From Marine Group I thaumarchaeote (GTDB taxonomy: Archaea > Thermoproteota > Nitrososphaeria > Nitrososphaerales > Nitrosopumilaceae), in assembly GCA_013390765.1 (NCBI GenBank), contig JACAST010000002.1, positions 1 to 51,202 on the forward strand: a stretch of 51,202 nucleotides of DNA. Direction: 5' to 3'. Positions 32,088 to 41,840 of the stretch are shown here, piece after piece (positions within the stretch are counted from its first letter, which is position 1; each line of letters opens with the position of its first letter). The notes under the pieces are model-generated. The model was given only the letters and a program-made list of their open reading frames with translations, searched no databases and was not told where the DNA came from. The position numbers and the translations under genes were made by a program.

Positions 32088-32136
32088 AGAAAACAAAAAT
32101 CTGTAACTATATTATAGATTGCGTTTAAATTATAAT

Positions 32137-33135
32137 TTAAAAAGCCTTAACTCGCTCGGTTAATTTTGACATATTAGAAAACTCTGATGCCCTTGGATCC
32201 AAATTGCCCTTTTCAATTTTAGATAAAATATCCTGAATACTATTTCTAATAGTTTTTTTTGAAATAAATCTTAGATTGTTTTTAATTTTATCAAATGAAA
32301 CTTTGTAGGTTCTCAAATCTGTTTTTGATCCAGTTATTTCAATCTCGGTTGATGGAACAAACTCTTGAATAATTTCTGCAAGCATTTTTTTTGTGTAGTT
32401 CTCACTAGTATTTCCAACATTATATACTTGACCAGAAATAAGGTTCTTGGAACTTTTGATCGTAGTTATACACGCATTTGAGATATCATCCACATGAGAT
32501 AATGGTCTCCAGGAATTTGGACCGTAAATTCTAATTTTTTTGTCTAGAATAGCATCACGAAGAAATTCTTGTAACAGTAAATCAAATCTCATTCGTGGTG
32601 AAAGACCATGTGCAGTAGCAAACCGGAGAATGCAAGGTTCAAAACTAGAATTCTTGGTATTTAAAATAAAATTTTCAGAATTTACTTTTGTTTTGGAATA
32701 TAATGAAAGAGGTTGTATCGGACTATTTTCATCAACTATGGTTGAAGCTGAACCATAATTACTACATGTAGATGCAAAAATAAATCGTTTTACACCTTGT
32801 TTTTTTGAAATATTTACTAGTTTTTTGGTGGCATCTTCATTAATCTGTTTAGCAGCTACTGGAATTTTTTTACAAAATGGATCACCAACAATGGCAGCCA
32901 AATGAATTATACAATCAATATCTTTTACCGCCTCATTCAAGGTTTTTTCATCCCGAATATCTTTCTCAATTAATTCAACTGAATTCTTAGATATTAGATC
33001 AGAAATTCCGTCCCTGCCATAAATTAATGAATCTATGATCCTAACATTATAACCTAATTCTACAAGTTTGTGTGTTAAAACACTTCCAATATATCCTGCC
33101 CCTCCAGTTACAAGTATTGATTTGATCTTGTTCAT
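32137..33135 (-). CDS. NAD-dependent epimerase/dehydratase (extended SDR), second of its type
   Basis: About 332 residues with SILVTGGAGYIGSVLTHKL, HLAAIVGDPFCKKI, FASTCSNYGS and Tyr-x3-Lys in SLYSKTKVNSE. SPRMRFDLLLQEF and RPLSHVDDIS resemble the SDR at 24920-25903, so they are paralogues. It likely acts on an NDP-sugar. I prefer ATG 33135 because the ATG at 33153 sits against the AT-rich box at 33155-33163, shared with the divergent aminotransferase. The pair with the SDR at 31125 suggests consecutive steps. Confidence 0.8.
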   Translation of the reverse strand: MNKIKSILVTGGAGYIGSVLTHKLVELGYNVRIIDSLIYGRDGISDLISKNSVELIEKDIRDEKTLNEAVKDIDCIIHLAAIVGDPFCKKIPVAAKQINEDATKKLVNISKKQGVKRFIFASTCSNYGSASTIVDENSPIQPLSLYSKTKVNSENFILNTKNSSFEPCILRFATAHGLSPRMRFDLLLQEFLRDAILDKKIRIYGPNSWRPLSHVDDISNACITTIKSSKNLISGQVYNVGNTSENYTKKMLAEIIQEFVPSTEIEITGSKTDLRTYKVSFDKIKNNLRFISKKTIRNSIQDILSKIEKGNLDPRASEFSNMSKLTERVKAF

Positions 33136-33154
33136 ATTCAAAAGATAAGTCATC

Positions 33155-33163
33155 TTTATTTAT
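33155..33163 (+). promoter_or_regulatory. Putative TATA box between a divergent SDR and aminotransferase
   Basis: TTTATTTAT lies 29-37 bases before the TTG start at 33192 and 20-28 bases from the SDR start at 33135 on the other strand. One AT-rich core may serve both directions. Confidence 0.4.
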
Positions 33164-33191
33164 CGTTTTTTAAGAAATTAGATGAAAACAT

Positions 33192-34298
33192 TTGAAAAGA
33201 ATTAATCAAATTGAACCATCTATGGATAATGCAGAAAAAAAAGAGTTAATGTCAGTTATAGATTCTGGTTGGTATACTGAATCATCAAAAACAAAGGAAT
33301 TCGAAAGAATGTTCGCAAGTTTTGTTGGGGCAAAATATGCTTGTGCAGTAACTAGTGGTACAGCCGCACTGTATGTAGGACTCAAAGCCTTGAATATAGG
33401 AATGGGAGATGAGGTTATTGTTCCAGATCTAACGTTTGTTGCTTCCCCAAACTCAGTTGAAGCAACCGGTGCAAAACCTGTTCTAGTAGATATTGAAAAG
33501 AATGCACTGAATTTAGATTTGAATAAGATGTCTAAATCAGTTAATAAAAAAACAAAGGCTGTTATGCCTGTGGATTTTAATGGTAGGCCAATAGATATGA
33601 AAGTTCTTCGAGAGTTTGCAGACAAAAAAGATATAATGCTAATTGAAGATGCGGCTCACGCAATCGGTTGTTATTACAATAGAAGGCATGTAGGTACTAT
33701 TAGCGATGTTGGAATTTTTTCCTTCAGTACACCGAAAATCATTACAACTGGACAGGGTGGTATGATAGTTACTAACGATAGACAAATCTATGAAAGAGCA
33801 ATGGCTTTGAAAGACTTTGGGCGCAAGATTGGTATAAAAAAACAAATGGAAAAATCATTTTCACATTCAACTATTGGCTATAACTTTAAATTTACAGAGT
33901 TTCAGGCTGCTATTGGCATCGCACAAATGCGTAAATTACAAAAACGTATCATAAAAAAGAGAAGAATGTTTATGAAATACGTTGATTTACTTTCTAATGT
34001 TGAAGGTATAGAATTTTTAAAAACTAATCTAAAAAACGTAACACCATGGATGATAGATATTTTTCTAAAATCACCGGCAAAAAGAGCACAATTAATCAAA
34101 TATCTTGAAAAAAAACAAATTGGAACAAGAATATATTATCCACCCATTCACAGATTGAAACCATACAAGAAGACGGATCGAGAGTATAAACAAGCTTCAA
34201 GTTTCTCTGATAGAGGATTATGGTTACCCTCATCTGTAACGTTGACTGATAAACAAATTGAAATTGTATGTAATGAAATAAAACGATTTTCTAAATAG
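33192..34298 (+). CDS. DegT/DnrJ-family aminotransferase, second
   Basis: A 368-residue fold-type I sugar aminotransferase. TSGTAALYVGLKAL binds the cofactor phosphate, IEDAAHAIGC carries the Asp and Lys182 in FSFSTPKIITTGQGG forms the Schiff base. The start is TTG 33192, about 30-37 bases after a TATA-like box. The last dozen coding bases (ending at TAG 34296-34298) are also antisense homology to a methyltransferase fragment, so the C-terminus (RFSK) was probably created or trimmed by recombination. Otherwise the gene is complete, and a close functional neighbour of the SDRs upstream. Confidence 0.9.
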   Translation: MKRINQIEPSMDNAEKKELMSVIDSGWYTESSKTKEFERMFASFVGAKYACAVTSGTAALYVGLKALNIGMGDEVIVPDLTFVASPNSVEATGAKPVLVDIEKNALNLDLNKMSKSVNKKTKAVMPVDFNGRPIDMKVLREFADKKDIMLIEDAAHAIGCYYNRRHVGTISDVGIFSFSTPKIITTGQGGMIVTNDRQIYERAMALKDFGRKIGIKKQMEKSFSHSTIGYNFKFTEFQAAIGIAQMRKLQKRIIKKRRMFMKYVDLLSNVEGIEFLKTNLKNVTPWMIDIFLKSPAKRAQLIKYLEKKQIGTRIYYPPIHRLKPYKKTDREYKQASSFSDRGLWLPSSVTLTDKQIEIVCNEIKRFSK

Positions 34299-34376
34299 CG
34301 GATGATAGGTATTACACCTACTAATGTACCACAACCAATATCCGGTAGATAGTCTTCAGGCATCAGTCCCATATCT
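34285..34376 (-). pseudogene. Fragment of a SAM methyltransferase gene
   Basis: On the minus strand from ATG 34372: MGLMPEDYLPDIGCGTLVG then VIPIIRYLENR, matching GLIPGDYLLDIGCGTLVGG and IPIIHYLEKR in the methyltransferase at 23726-24403, with about ten base differences over 92. It overlaps the last bases of the aminotransferase and abuts a GT-C tail fragment at a 9-base shared sequence (34368-34376). Confidence 0.8.
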
Positions 34377-34476
34377 AAAGAAAATTTTTGATTCAGATGA
34401 ATTCGGTTTTAAGAAATTAAAGATCAAAGTTTTTGAAATTGATTATGAAAAATTTAATAAATTACTAAATAATTAA
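34368..34476 (+). pseudogene. C-terminal fragment of a GT-C glycosyltransferase gene
   Basis: The frame KKIFDSDEFGFKKLKIKVFE then IDYEKFNKLLNN ends at TAA 34474-34476 and matches the end of the GT-C gene at 27828-29444. Bases 34368-34436 are identical to 27856-27924 read in reverse complement, with drift after that. The fragment also overlaps the stop of the minus-strand GT-C gene at 34473. Confidence 0.85.
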
Positions 34477-36155
34477 TTTTCATTTATCCATTCATTATAC
34501 AAATCATAATCAATTTTAAATAATTTTACATGATAATTAAAACCATTTTCCCTAGAGTCATATTCTTTAACTAAAAACGGATATTTATTTTCGTGATTAA
34601 ATATATCTCTTAGATGAAGCCTTAATTCATCATTTATCAGTGAGGAATTATTAATTTCATCTAAAAGTAGATGAGTTATTTTTTGTTTTTCCAGTACTTG
34701 AAAATAGTCTCTTAAATTGTCAATTTCCGTGTTGTGATAATCTATAGATTCCTGTAGTTCTAATTCACCTATATCTGGGTTCCATTGCTTTAGTTGTTCA
34801 TTCCATCCTCGCGTTGACTCGCCCCTCATCGTAGTCGTAATTTTACTTGGTGGCAACTCTTTCTTCAAGATGGGAAATTCGTCTACATTCTGTAAGCTGA
34901 CCCAAGAAAAATAAGTAAATTCTCCCCCATATGTTTCCAATTCTTTATTTATCTTCATTTCTTTTTGTCCAATCTCTGCTAAAATTTCATATGCTTCTCG
35001 ATAATGTTCATTGTCCATTGCTTTCCATTCTACAAAAATAATTGATGACAAAATTATTCCTCCAATGATTATACAAAAAATTAAATTTCTCCTATGAAAT
35101 TTCTCAAGAAATATTTTAAAAGCAAAACACGCAAGTACACAAAAAATTGGATATAGAACATAAAGATATTTCATTTCTTGAAATTCTCTTGAATACGCAT
35201 AAAATGCTGGTATTAACATTACAACTATCGTAAATATGATTGTGGATTTTTTATAATCCATCTTTTTAAAAATAAATATTATTCCTAAAGGAATAAAAAT
35301 TATGAAAGATGGAATTTGAGCCCATCCAATATATTTAATTAAATTAATACTTCCAAGATATAGAAAATCTCCAAATGCTGAACTATTCTCTTGTATTTCT
35401 GCTTGATAATACTTTGAACCATGTGAAATATGACTGATGAACCCATCTGATCCTGTAGTTTCATTTCTTAAAGATGATACAGGTATCAAAATCAGAATGA
35501 AAATTGATATGCAAATTATATATTTTATTAAATCTTTTTTCTGCCTTCTAAATCTAATAAAAAATACTACGGATAGTGGAATTATCATTAATAATCCCTC
35601 ATATCTTGTTATGGCAAGTAAAGCTACAATTCCAAAAGCCAAATAAATTTTCTTGAAATTATTTGAAAGAAAAAGAAATAGTAACAATGCCATTAGAAAA
35701 ATGTACATGCTTTCTGGTGTTCCAATAAACGAATTTTGAATTAATCTTGGTTCAAAAATAAATAATGTTGCACCCAATAATGAATAACTTTTTTTAAAAT
35801 ACATAGAACATAAAAAATAAACTGGAAAAATTGTAGCTACTGAAAATACAACTCCAACAAATCTCTGCATGTTGTGATAGTCTAGAAAATTATTTGAATC
35901 CATGAGTTGAAAAATTATTGAAAGAAATGATGGCCAACCATTATTAACTACTGAATGACCATATGGTAATTGGTTTAGTATACTCATATCTATTGCATAC
36001 CAAAAATATCCTTGTGAATCATTAAAGAGCGGAACATCATATGGAAAATATACCAATCTTAGAATTAATCCGGCAAGTCCAATCAACATAAGAAAAACTA
36101 TTGGTTTTTTTGTAGAGTTTTCGAACGTATTGACAATATTTAATTTTGCAGACAT
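34473..36155 (-). CDS. GT-C-type membrane glycosyltransferase, second
   Basis: A 560-residue polytopic membrane protein with about 12 helices and a C-terminal soluble domain of some 170 residues. The early outside loop FPYDVPLFNDSQGYFWYAID carries acidic residues expected in polyprenyl-phosphate-dependent GT-C enzymes. FEPRLIQNSFIGTPESMYIF resembles LFAFEPHLNYNSGFGLSEPL of the gene at 27828, so they are relatives. It follows the flippase gene with no gap and, together with the GT2 at 37328, forms a three-gene assembly/export operon. Confidence 0.75.
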   Translation of the reverse strand: MSAKLNIVNTFENSTKKPIVFLMLIGLAGLILRLVYFPYDVPLFNDSQGYFWYAIDMSILNQLPYGHSVVNNGWPSFLSIIFQLMDSNNFLDYHNMQRFVGVVFSVATIFPVYFLCSMYFKKSYSLLGATLFIFEPRLIQNSFIGTPESMYIFLMALLLFLFLSNNFKKIYLAFGIVALLAITRYEGLLMIIPLSVVFFIRFRRQKKDLIKYIICISIFILILIPVSSLRNETTGSDGFISHISHGSKYYQAEIQENSSAFGDFLYLGSINLIKYIGWAQIPSFIIFIPLGIIFIFKKMDYKKSTIIFTIVVMLIPAFYAYSREFQEMKYLYVLYPIFCVLACFAFKIFLEKFHRRNLIFCIIIGGIILSSIIFVEWKAMDNEHYREAYEILAEIGQKEMKINKELETYGGEFTYFSWVSLQNVDEFPILKKELPPSKITTTMRGESTRGWNEQLKQWNPDIGELELQESIDYHNTEIDNLRDYFQVLEKQKITHLLLDEINNSSLINDELRLHLRDIFNHENKYPFLVKEYDSRENGFNYHVKLFKIDYDLYNEWINEN

Positions 36156-37313
36156 TTACACAGCCCTTAAACTTCTACTCATAATGAACAAGAAAATTGA
36201 TTCCCATGTCAATATAGCAACTATAACCCATGCCAGTCCAACAGTGCCATATATTGGTCCAAAATAAAGAAAACCTCCAATTAATACTACAAGTGAAACA
36301 AATTTTGTGATTAGCACAAACTTGCTTTTCTCCATCCCTAAAAATTTCGATGAATAAAGAATAGAAATTGTACCTGGTATTATTCCTAAACTCATTATTT
36401 GTATTGCATCTTTTGCATCAATAAATTTTGGAAATATCCAATCAATTACATTTGGTAAAATAGTTACTCCCAAAACTGTTATGATTATTGAAATAATTAT
36501 TGTTATTTGGCGAATTTTTTTATTTGGTTCTCCACTTGCATCTAATGGCAGTAAATATTTGTAAACAACCGCAGTAAACATCATCATCATGGTTAACATT
36601 TGAGCCGCTAACGAATAATTCCCTAATAATGCAAATCCTAGTACTGGTGCTATGATTAACTTATCAACACTTCCACCTAAACCTGCTGTTAAACTCATCA
36701 CATAATTGTTTATGATAAAACCTTTTCTAGGTTTAAGTAACGCAAAATCTATCTTTGTTCTTGAAAATTCTTTTACAAAAATGACTAGATGAGGAATGTA
36801 TGAAAGTGCTAAACCGTAAATAATACCATATACATCAAATACAAAATACAGCCCAATTCCCAAAATTAATGTTAAAATTTTTTGTGATAGAACAAGTTTA
36901 GAATATTTTACAAATAATTTTTTTCCTAATATTACAGAATTCACTAATGAAAATACTACGAATCCTACTGCAAGTAGACCTGCATCTAGTCTATTTAAGA
37001 AAATTGTTATTATTGCCAATGAAATAGCTGCTGCTAATATGCTAATCAAAAACAACGTTGATTGAATTTTTACATTTTTGGCAGTATACACAGTTAAAGC
37101 ATTAGAACTACCTAATAGTGATACCATTTGTGCTAAACCAGCAATACTTATGAAATAAATCAGTTCACCATAAATTTCCGGGTTAAGTTGTGATGCAATG
37201 TATAACCAAAAGAATGCAGAAATTACTGAACCTACTATATCTGCAAATCCAATAGACAGCAGTCCCTTTTTTCCAATTATGTTATCTTTGAAATTTTTCC
37301 AAGTATTTTTCAT
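36156..37313 (-). CDS. Wzx-type polysaccharide flippase (MATE/MVF superfamily)
   Basis: A 385-residue protein with about 11-12 membrane helices. It starts with a short basic stretch, then LSIGFADIVGSVISAFFWLYI, a common Wzx/RfbX beginning, and the later GNYSLAAQMLTMMMMF resembles the central part. It would flip lipid-linked glycan across the membrane. It is shorter than most Wzx proteins (about 480), probably lacking the last helices. It lies in an operon between a GT2 (14 bases upstream) and a GT-C (0 bases downstream). Confidence 0.8.
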   Translation of the reverse strand: MKNTWKNFKDNIIGKKGLLSIGFADIVGSVISAFFWLYIASQLNPEIYGELIYFISIAGLAQMVSLLGSSNALTVYTAKNVKIQSTLFLISILAAAISLAIITIFLNRLDAGLLAVGFVVFSLVNSVILGKKLFVKYSKLVLSQKILTLILGIGLYFVFDVYGIIYGLALSYIPHLVIFVKEFSRTKIDFALLKPRKGFIINNYVMSLTAGLGGSVDKLIIAPVLGFALLGNYSLAAQMLTMMMMFTAVVYKYLLPLDASGEPNKKIRQITIIISIIITVLGVTILPNVIDWIFPKFIDAKDAIQIMSLGIIPGTISILYSSKFLGMEKSKFVLITKFVSLVVLIGGFLYFGPIYGTVGLAWVIVAILTWESIFLFIMSRSLRAV

Positions 37314-37327
37314 GTATATTTTAGTTT

Positions 37328-38209
37328 TTAATTTTTTTCTCTAACTACACTAACTAGTGAATAAAGCAGAATGCCTGTTAGCAATAAAACAACTGCAATC
37401 AGTATACTTCCTGCACCAATCAATGTTAAGTTTGTATTTAGTCGACCGATATCCGCATAATATTCTATCGAGAGAGATGTGAAAAGCAATCCAATTACAA
37501 AGAATATCATTGAGGGAATACCATAAAACTTCAGTGGATGTTCAATGGAAGTAAATTTTATTGTGCTTAACAAAACAGATGAACCATGTGAAATTGGATT
37601 ATGTGTAGATGTGTCTCCATCATAAACAATCTTAATTGGTACCTCTGAAATTCTAAAATTTTTGGCACTTGCTTTTATTAAAATTTCAGTTGATATTCCC
37701 ATTCCTAATTCTGATGGATTTAACTCATTCAACACTTTTTTTGAATAAGCTCTAAAACCACTCTGAGAATCAGTTAATTGTTTTTTTATTGTTACATTTG
37801 TAATTTTTGTTATTAACTTAATTCCTGCTTTTCTATACCGTGGAACTTCTTTTGCACTTTCATCTAAAAATCTTGAACCAATTACTAAATCTGATTCTCC
37901 ATTAATAATTGGATTAATGACTCTGTTAATATCCTCAATTCTATGTTGTCCATCAGCATCAAATGTTACTAAGATATCCCCACCCAAATCTTTTGATTTT
38001 AAAAAAATACTCCTAATAGCTGCCCCATATCCTAAATTCTTCTCGTGATTAATCATTGTGGCTCCCAACTCTTCGGCTATTTTAGATGTCAAATCTGTTG
38101 AACCATCGTTACATACAATTATCTTATCTGCAATCTTCTTTAATTGAATAATTAAAACTGCAATATTCTTTTCTTCGTTAAATGCTGGAATTCCTACAAT
38201 AATCTTCAA
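37328..38209 (-). CDS. GT2 glycosyltransferase with C-terminal membrane helices (DPM1/GtrB-like)
   Basis: A 293-residue protein: GT-A domain (IIVGIPAFNEEKNI, IVCNDGSTDLT, ILVTFDADGQHRIED with the metal D-x-D, GSRF, SQSGFRAYSKK) followed by two C-terminal helices (FYGIPSMIFFVIGLLF, GAGSILIAVVLLLTGILLY). It should make a polyprenyl-phosphate sugar for the GT-C two genes on. First gene of the operon with the flippase and GT-C; the divergent oxidoreductase begins 125 bases upstream. Confidence 0.9.
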   Translation of the reverse strand: MKIIVGIPAFNEEKNIAVLIIQLKKIADKIIVCNDGSTDLTSKIAEELGATMINHEKNLGYGAAIRSIFLKSKDLGGDILVTFDADGQHRIEDINRVINPIINGESDLVIGSRFLDESAKEVPRYRKAGIKLITKITNVTIKKQLTDSQSGFRAYSKKVLNELNPSELGMGISTEILIKASAKNFRISEVPIKIVYDGDTSTHNPISHGSSVLLSTIKFTSIEHPLKFYGIPSMIFFVIGLLFTSLSIEYYADIGRLNTNLTLIGAGSILIAVVLLLTGILLYSLVSVVREKN

Positions 38210-38333
38210 TTTTCCACCTTTTTCTTAATTTTAGGATTTTAGACTATAAAACATACTACTCAAAGTATTTCCACTTGTTCTAAATTTCGATGGTTTACTT
38301 CATCGTTTTTAGTAGAAAATATAATTAGACAAA

Positions 38334-39383
38334 TTGTATACGATTTTGCGAGACAAATTGGATTCAAAAACTAAATTTGGTATTATTGGCTGCTCAAGAA
38401 TTGCAAAATGTTCAACTATTCCTGCCATAATTAAATCAGAATTTGCAGAAATAGAAATAATTGGAAGTAGATCACTAGACAAAGCTAAAACATTTTCTAA
38501 TGAATTCAATTCTAAAAAATTTGGTACTTATGAAGATATAATTTCAGATGATTCGGTTGATGCCGTTTACATATCAACACCAATTGGAATACATGAGGAA
38601 TGGGCCATTAAAGCTGCATCAGCAGGAAAGCATATTCTTTGTGAGAAATCCTCTACAACATCATTTGAATCTGCAAAAAAAATGACAAAGCATTGTAAGC
38701 AAAACAATGTTAGAATTATAGAAGGTTTCGTGTTTAGATTCCATCCGCAGCATCAAAAAGTCAAAGAATTGATAGACAGCAATAGGATTGGTGATTTAGT
38801 TTCATTCAACGGCAGTTTTGGGTTCCCTGCATTTCCAGAAGGGGATATAAGATATGATTCAAAATTAGGAGGTGGGTTTTTGAATGATTCTGGATGTTAC
38901 CCGATTAATGCTAGCAGAATGATCTTTGAAGAAGAACCCATTGGCGTATCATGCAATTTATCAATCGATGCAAAAACAGGAGTTGATGTCAGGGGTACAT
39001 CATATATGATATATGAGAATGAAAAGACTGCATCAATAACATACTGTAATGGAAGTTATTATCAATCAAAATACAAAGTATGGGGTACAGATGGAATTAT
39101 TTCATTAGAAAGAGCTTATTCAGTTCCGCCAGATTTCAAAACAAATGTGAATGTTCAGTACAGCACTGAAAATAATTGGGATAGTAAAAAATCTGAGAAT
39201 TATCAAATAAATCCGGCGGATCATTTCACTGAAATGATTGATGCATTTTGCTTAGAAATTAGTGGTAATAAAAAATCCTCATTTAATTTTGAAGAAGAAC
39301 TAGAGAATCAAGCAAAAGTAATGGAAGCACATAGAATTTCATCAAATGAAAAGAGATTTGTTAGTCTTGATGAGATAAACTAA
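38334..39383 (+). CDS. Gfo/Idh/MocA-family oxidoreductase
   Basis: A 349-residue NAD(P)-dependent sugar oxidoreductase. The Rossmann loop is FGIIGCSRIAK, AVYISTPIGIHEEWAI is typical, HILCEKSSTTS carries the Glu-Lys catalytic pair, and GGGFLNDSGCYPINASR is the C-terminal domain motif with the active-site residues. Members oxidise or reduce ring or open-chain sugars, including 3-keto steps that feed DegT aminotransferases. The start is TTG 38334; TTG at 38346 or 38358 is also possible. Its stop abuts the stop of the aminotransferase at 39384 with no gap, which may be a functional pair. Confidence 0.9.
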   Translation: MYTILRDKLDSKTKFGIIGCSRIAKCSTIPAIIKSEFAEIEIIGSRSLDKAKTFSNEFNSKKFGTYEDIISDDSVDAVYISTPIGIHEEWAIKAASAGKHILCEKSSTTSFESAKKMTKHCKQNNVRIIEGFVFRFHPQHQKVKELIDSNRIGDLVSFNGSFGFPAFPEGDIRYDSKLGGGFLNDSGCYPINASRMIFEEEPIGVSCNLSIDAKTGVDVRGTSYMIYENEKTASITYCNGSYYQSKYKVWGTDGIISLERAYSVPPDFKTNVNVQYSTENNWDSKKSENYQINPADHFTEMIDAFCLEISGNKKSSFNFEEELENQAKVMEAHRISSNEKRFVSLDEIN

Positions 39384-40544
39384 TTATTTTTGAAATGACT
39401 TAATAGTATTAATAACACTGTCTTGATGCTTTTTTGATATTTTAGGAAATAAAGGAAGTGCTAAAATCTCATTGTAAATTTTTGAGGTATTCTTAACATT
39501 AGATAAGTTAGCAAATTTACGAAATGCACCGTATTTATGTATGGGCATCCAGTAAACAGTAGTTCTGATACCAGCTTGTTTTAATTTTTTAAATAATTGG
39601 TTTCTAGATAATTTGAATGGTTTTGTCACTCTTATTGTATACAAATGATATGAATGAGTTTTATCATTAACCATATCTGGTAAAACTATTCCAGGGATGT
39701 TTTGTAATTTAGAATTATAATAAAATGCCGCATTCTTCCGTAATTCATTTATTTTTTTTATTCTTTTAAGCTGTGATATTCCTAATGCGGCTCTAATCTC
39801 ATCTAATCTGTAGTTGTATCCTGGTTCAGAGATATCAAAAATCCAAGGGTATCCACTAGAATAACGACTTTTGAGAGATTTTGACATACCATGATTTCGT
39901 AACTGTCTTACTTTCTCTGCAATTTTTTTTGAATTAGTTATGACCATCCCGCCTTCGGCAGTTGTAATATTTTTTGTTGGATAAAATGAAAAACAACCAG
40001 TATCTCCAAGTGTTCCAACATGTTTTGAATTATGAAAAGTTCCAATTGCATGAGCGCAATCCTCTATTATTTTTAAATCATTTTCTCGTGCAACATCTAA
40101 AACTTCGTCAATGTTACAAACTTGACCGTAAATATGAACTGGGATAATTGCTTTAGTTCTTTTTGTAATATTTTTTTTGAGATTGGAAATTGATAAAAAG
40201 AAATCATTTTTGTTTATGTCGACAATTACTGGTTTAGCGTTACAGACTAAAATTGCACTAGCATCAGCTACAAAAGTTAGGTCTGGAATGATTACTTCAT
40301 CATGTTCTTTAATTCCTAATGCTTTTAATGATAAATGTAATGCTGCAGTACAATTTGATACAGCGACAGCATATTTTGATTTAGTATATTTACAAAAATC
40401 CACTTCGAATTTTTCTAATTGAGGGCCAAGTGTCAGCATACTCTGATCAAGTGCTTTGCTTACAATTCGCTTATCATCCTTTGAAATCCATGGCTCATAT
40501 GCAGGAAACTTAATTGTTGAATCTTTAAAAAAATCTTTTTTCAT
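39384..40544 (-). CDS. DegT/DnrJ-family aminotransferase, third
   Basis: A 386-residue sugar aminotransferase. NCTAALHLSLKALG binds PLP phosphate, IIEDCAHAIGT has the Asp and Lys191 in FSFYPTKNITTAEGG is the Schiff-base lysine. FDISEPGYNYRLDEIRAALG is family-typical. It is convergent, with zero spacing, with a Gfo/Idh/MocA oxidoreductase, and downstream of a GT4 gene on the same strand with 20 bases. Probably it adds an amino group at a keto position made by that oxidoreductase. Confidence 0.9.
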   Translation of the reverse strand: MKKDFFKDSTIKFPAYEPWISKDDKRIVSKALDQSMLTLGPQLEKFEVDFCKYTKSKYAVAVSNCTAALHLSLKALGIKEHDEVIIPDLTFVADASAILVCNAKPVIVDINKNDFFLSISNLKKNITKRTKAIIPVHIYGQVCNIDEVLDVARENDLKIIEDCAHAIGTFHNSKHVGTLGDTGCFSFYPTKNITTAEGGMVITNSKKIAEKVRQLRNHGMSKSLKSRYSSGYPWIFDISEPGYNYRLDEIRAALGISQLKRIKKINELRKNAAFYYNSKLQNIPGIVLPDMVNDKTHSYHLYTIRVTKPFKLSRNQLFKKLKQAGIRTTVYWMPIHKYGAFRKFANLSNVKNTSKIYNEILALPLFPKISKKHQDSVINTIKSFQK

Positions 40545-40564
40545 TCTCTCACACTATAATCCTT

Positions 40565-41758
40565 CTATTTATTTTGATTATTTTCTAATACGTCTTCATA
40601 TAATTTTAGAGAATTTTTGGCCATTGACACACAATTACATTCTTTATGAACAAAATTATATCCTGATAATCCAAGTTTTTCTCTCAACTCTGAATTATTT
40701 AGTAATTTAGCAATTGCGTCTGATAATTGAACAGGGTTTTCAGGTTCAACTAGAATGCCATTTTTATTATTTTGTACCGTATATGGAATCCCATGTGAGT
40801 TTGTAGAAATAACTGGTCTTTTAAATGCAAAAGATTCCAGTGGAACTAATGGAGATAATTCCCATTGTGATGGAAGTATCAAAAACTCACTTTCTCCATA
40901 TGCAGATATCACATCGTCTCTTGGTGGATTTTTGATTACTATGATCTCTTCTGACAAATCTAATTTCTTAATTAATCCAAACATTTCGTTTTGATAACCA
41001 AAATCTACGCCCATTATTACAAGACGTATGTCTGTGATCTTTAATTTATTTTTAATTATATTAAATGCATAAATTAAAGTTTCAATTCCTTTTACTTTTG
41101 AAAACCTTCCAACAAAAAGTATGAATTTAGAGTTAATTTGATACTTTTCTTTAAAATTTTGTTTGCTTACTAAAGATTTTAGATTGACTCCATTGCGTAT
41201 GATTTCTATTTTAGATTCTTTGTTGATGCCTGAAAATATTTTTTTTTCATATTCATTTGCGGCACTTATTGCAGAAGAATGTTCTATTATTCGTTTTATG
41301 AAAAAATTTTGCATCCTATATAGAATTTTTAAAAATAATCCCGATTGGTCTAAGAATGGATGAGTTGTTAGCCCTCCCTGATCAGATACAACAAGTGGAA
41401 TATTGATTTTTTTAGAAACAAGCCATGCGATAATAGATTGGAAACTTCTCAGACCTATGGTATGTATGATGTCAGGTTTGTCATTTTTAATCTGTTTGTA
41501 CATAGAAGGATTGATAAAAAATAATTTTAATGAAAACCATGTATGAGTTCTATTAATTTTAAATTTTTCAAATTTTTCCAATCGTGGTAATGCTTTATTG
41601 AATTTATTTGGGCCATTAGTAAAATCCAGATCAGTTGTATATATGGTGACATCATGACCCAACTCGGAAATTTCTCGTGCAAGGTCTACAGCTAAAAATA
41701 CAATTCCGCCAAATTGTGTTGCTGGTAATGACGCTGGGCACACTACTGCAATCTTCAC
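40565..41758 (-). CDS. Glycosyltransferase family 4
   Basis: A 397-residue GT-B enzyme. KIAVVCPASLPATQFGGIVF opens it with the Gly-rich acceptor loop, FILFVGRFSKVKGIETLIYA starts the donor domain and the E-x7-E motif is ELSPLVPLE, followed by RPVISTNSHGIPYTVQNNKNG. It acts on the cytoplasmic face. It is the first gene of a two-gene unit with the aminotransferase at 39384 and divergent from the SRPBCC-FkbM gene. Sugar specificity unknown. Confidence 0.9.
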   Translation of the reverse strand: MKIAVVCPASLPATQFGGIVFLAVDLAREISELGHDVTIYTTDLDFTNGPNKFNKALPRLEKFEKFKINRTHTWFSLKLFFINPSMYKQIKNDKPDIIHTIGLRSFQSIIAWLVSKKINIPLVVSDQGGLTTHPFLDQSGLFLKILYRMQNFFIKRIIEHSSAISAANEYEKKIFSGINKESKIEIIRNGVNLKSLVSKQNFKEKYQINSKFILFVGRFSKVKGIETLIYAFNIIKNKLKITDIRLVIMGVDFGYQNEMFGLIKKLDLSEEIIVIKNPPRDDVISAYGESEFLILPSQWELSPLVPLESFAFKRPVISTNSHGIPYTVQNNKNGILVEPENPVQLSDAIAKLLNNSELREKLGLSGYNFVHKECNCVSMAKNSLKLYEDVLENNQNK

Positions 41759-41840
41759 AAATCACTCGATTTTGTATGCTTTTTAGAGTATTCTACTAAA
41801 TTTACTTGGCTTATTTATTATATATCAGAATTCATGCACA

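Noticed and set aside
33206-33625. Long antisense open frame within the aminotransferase gene
   Set aside because: It is a shadow of the coding strand; its translation has no family motif and the sense strand has all DegT motifs.
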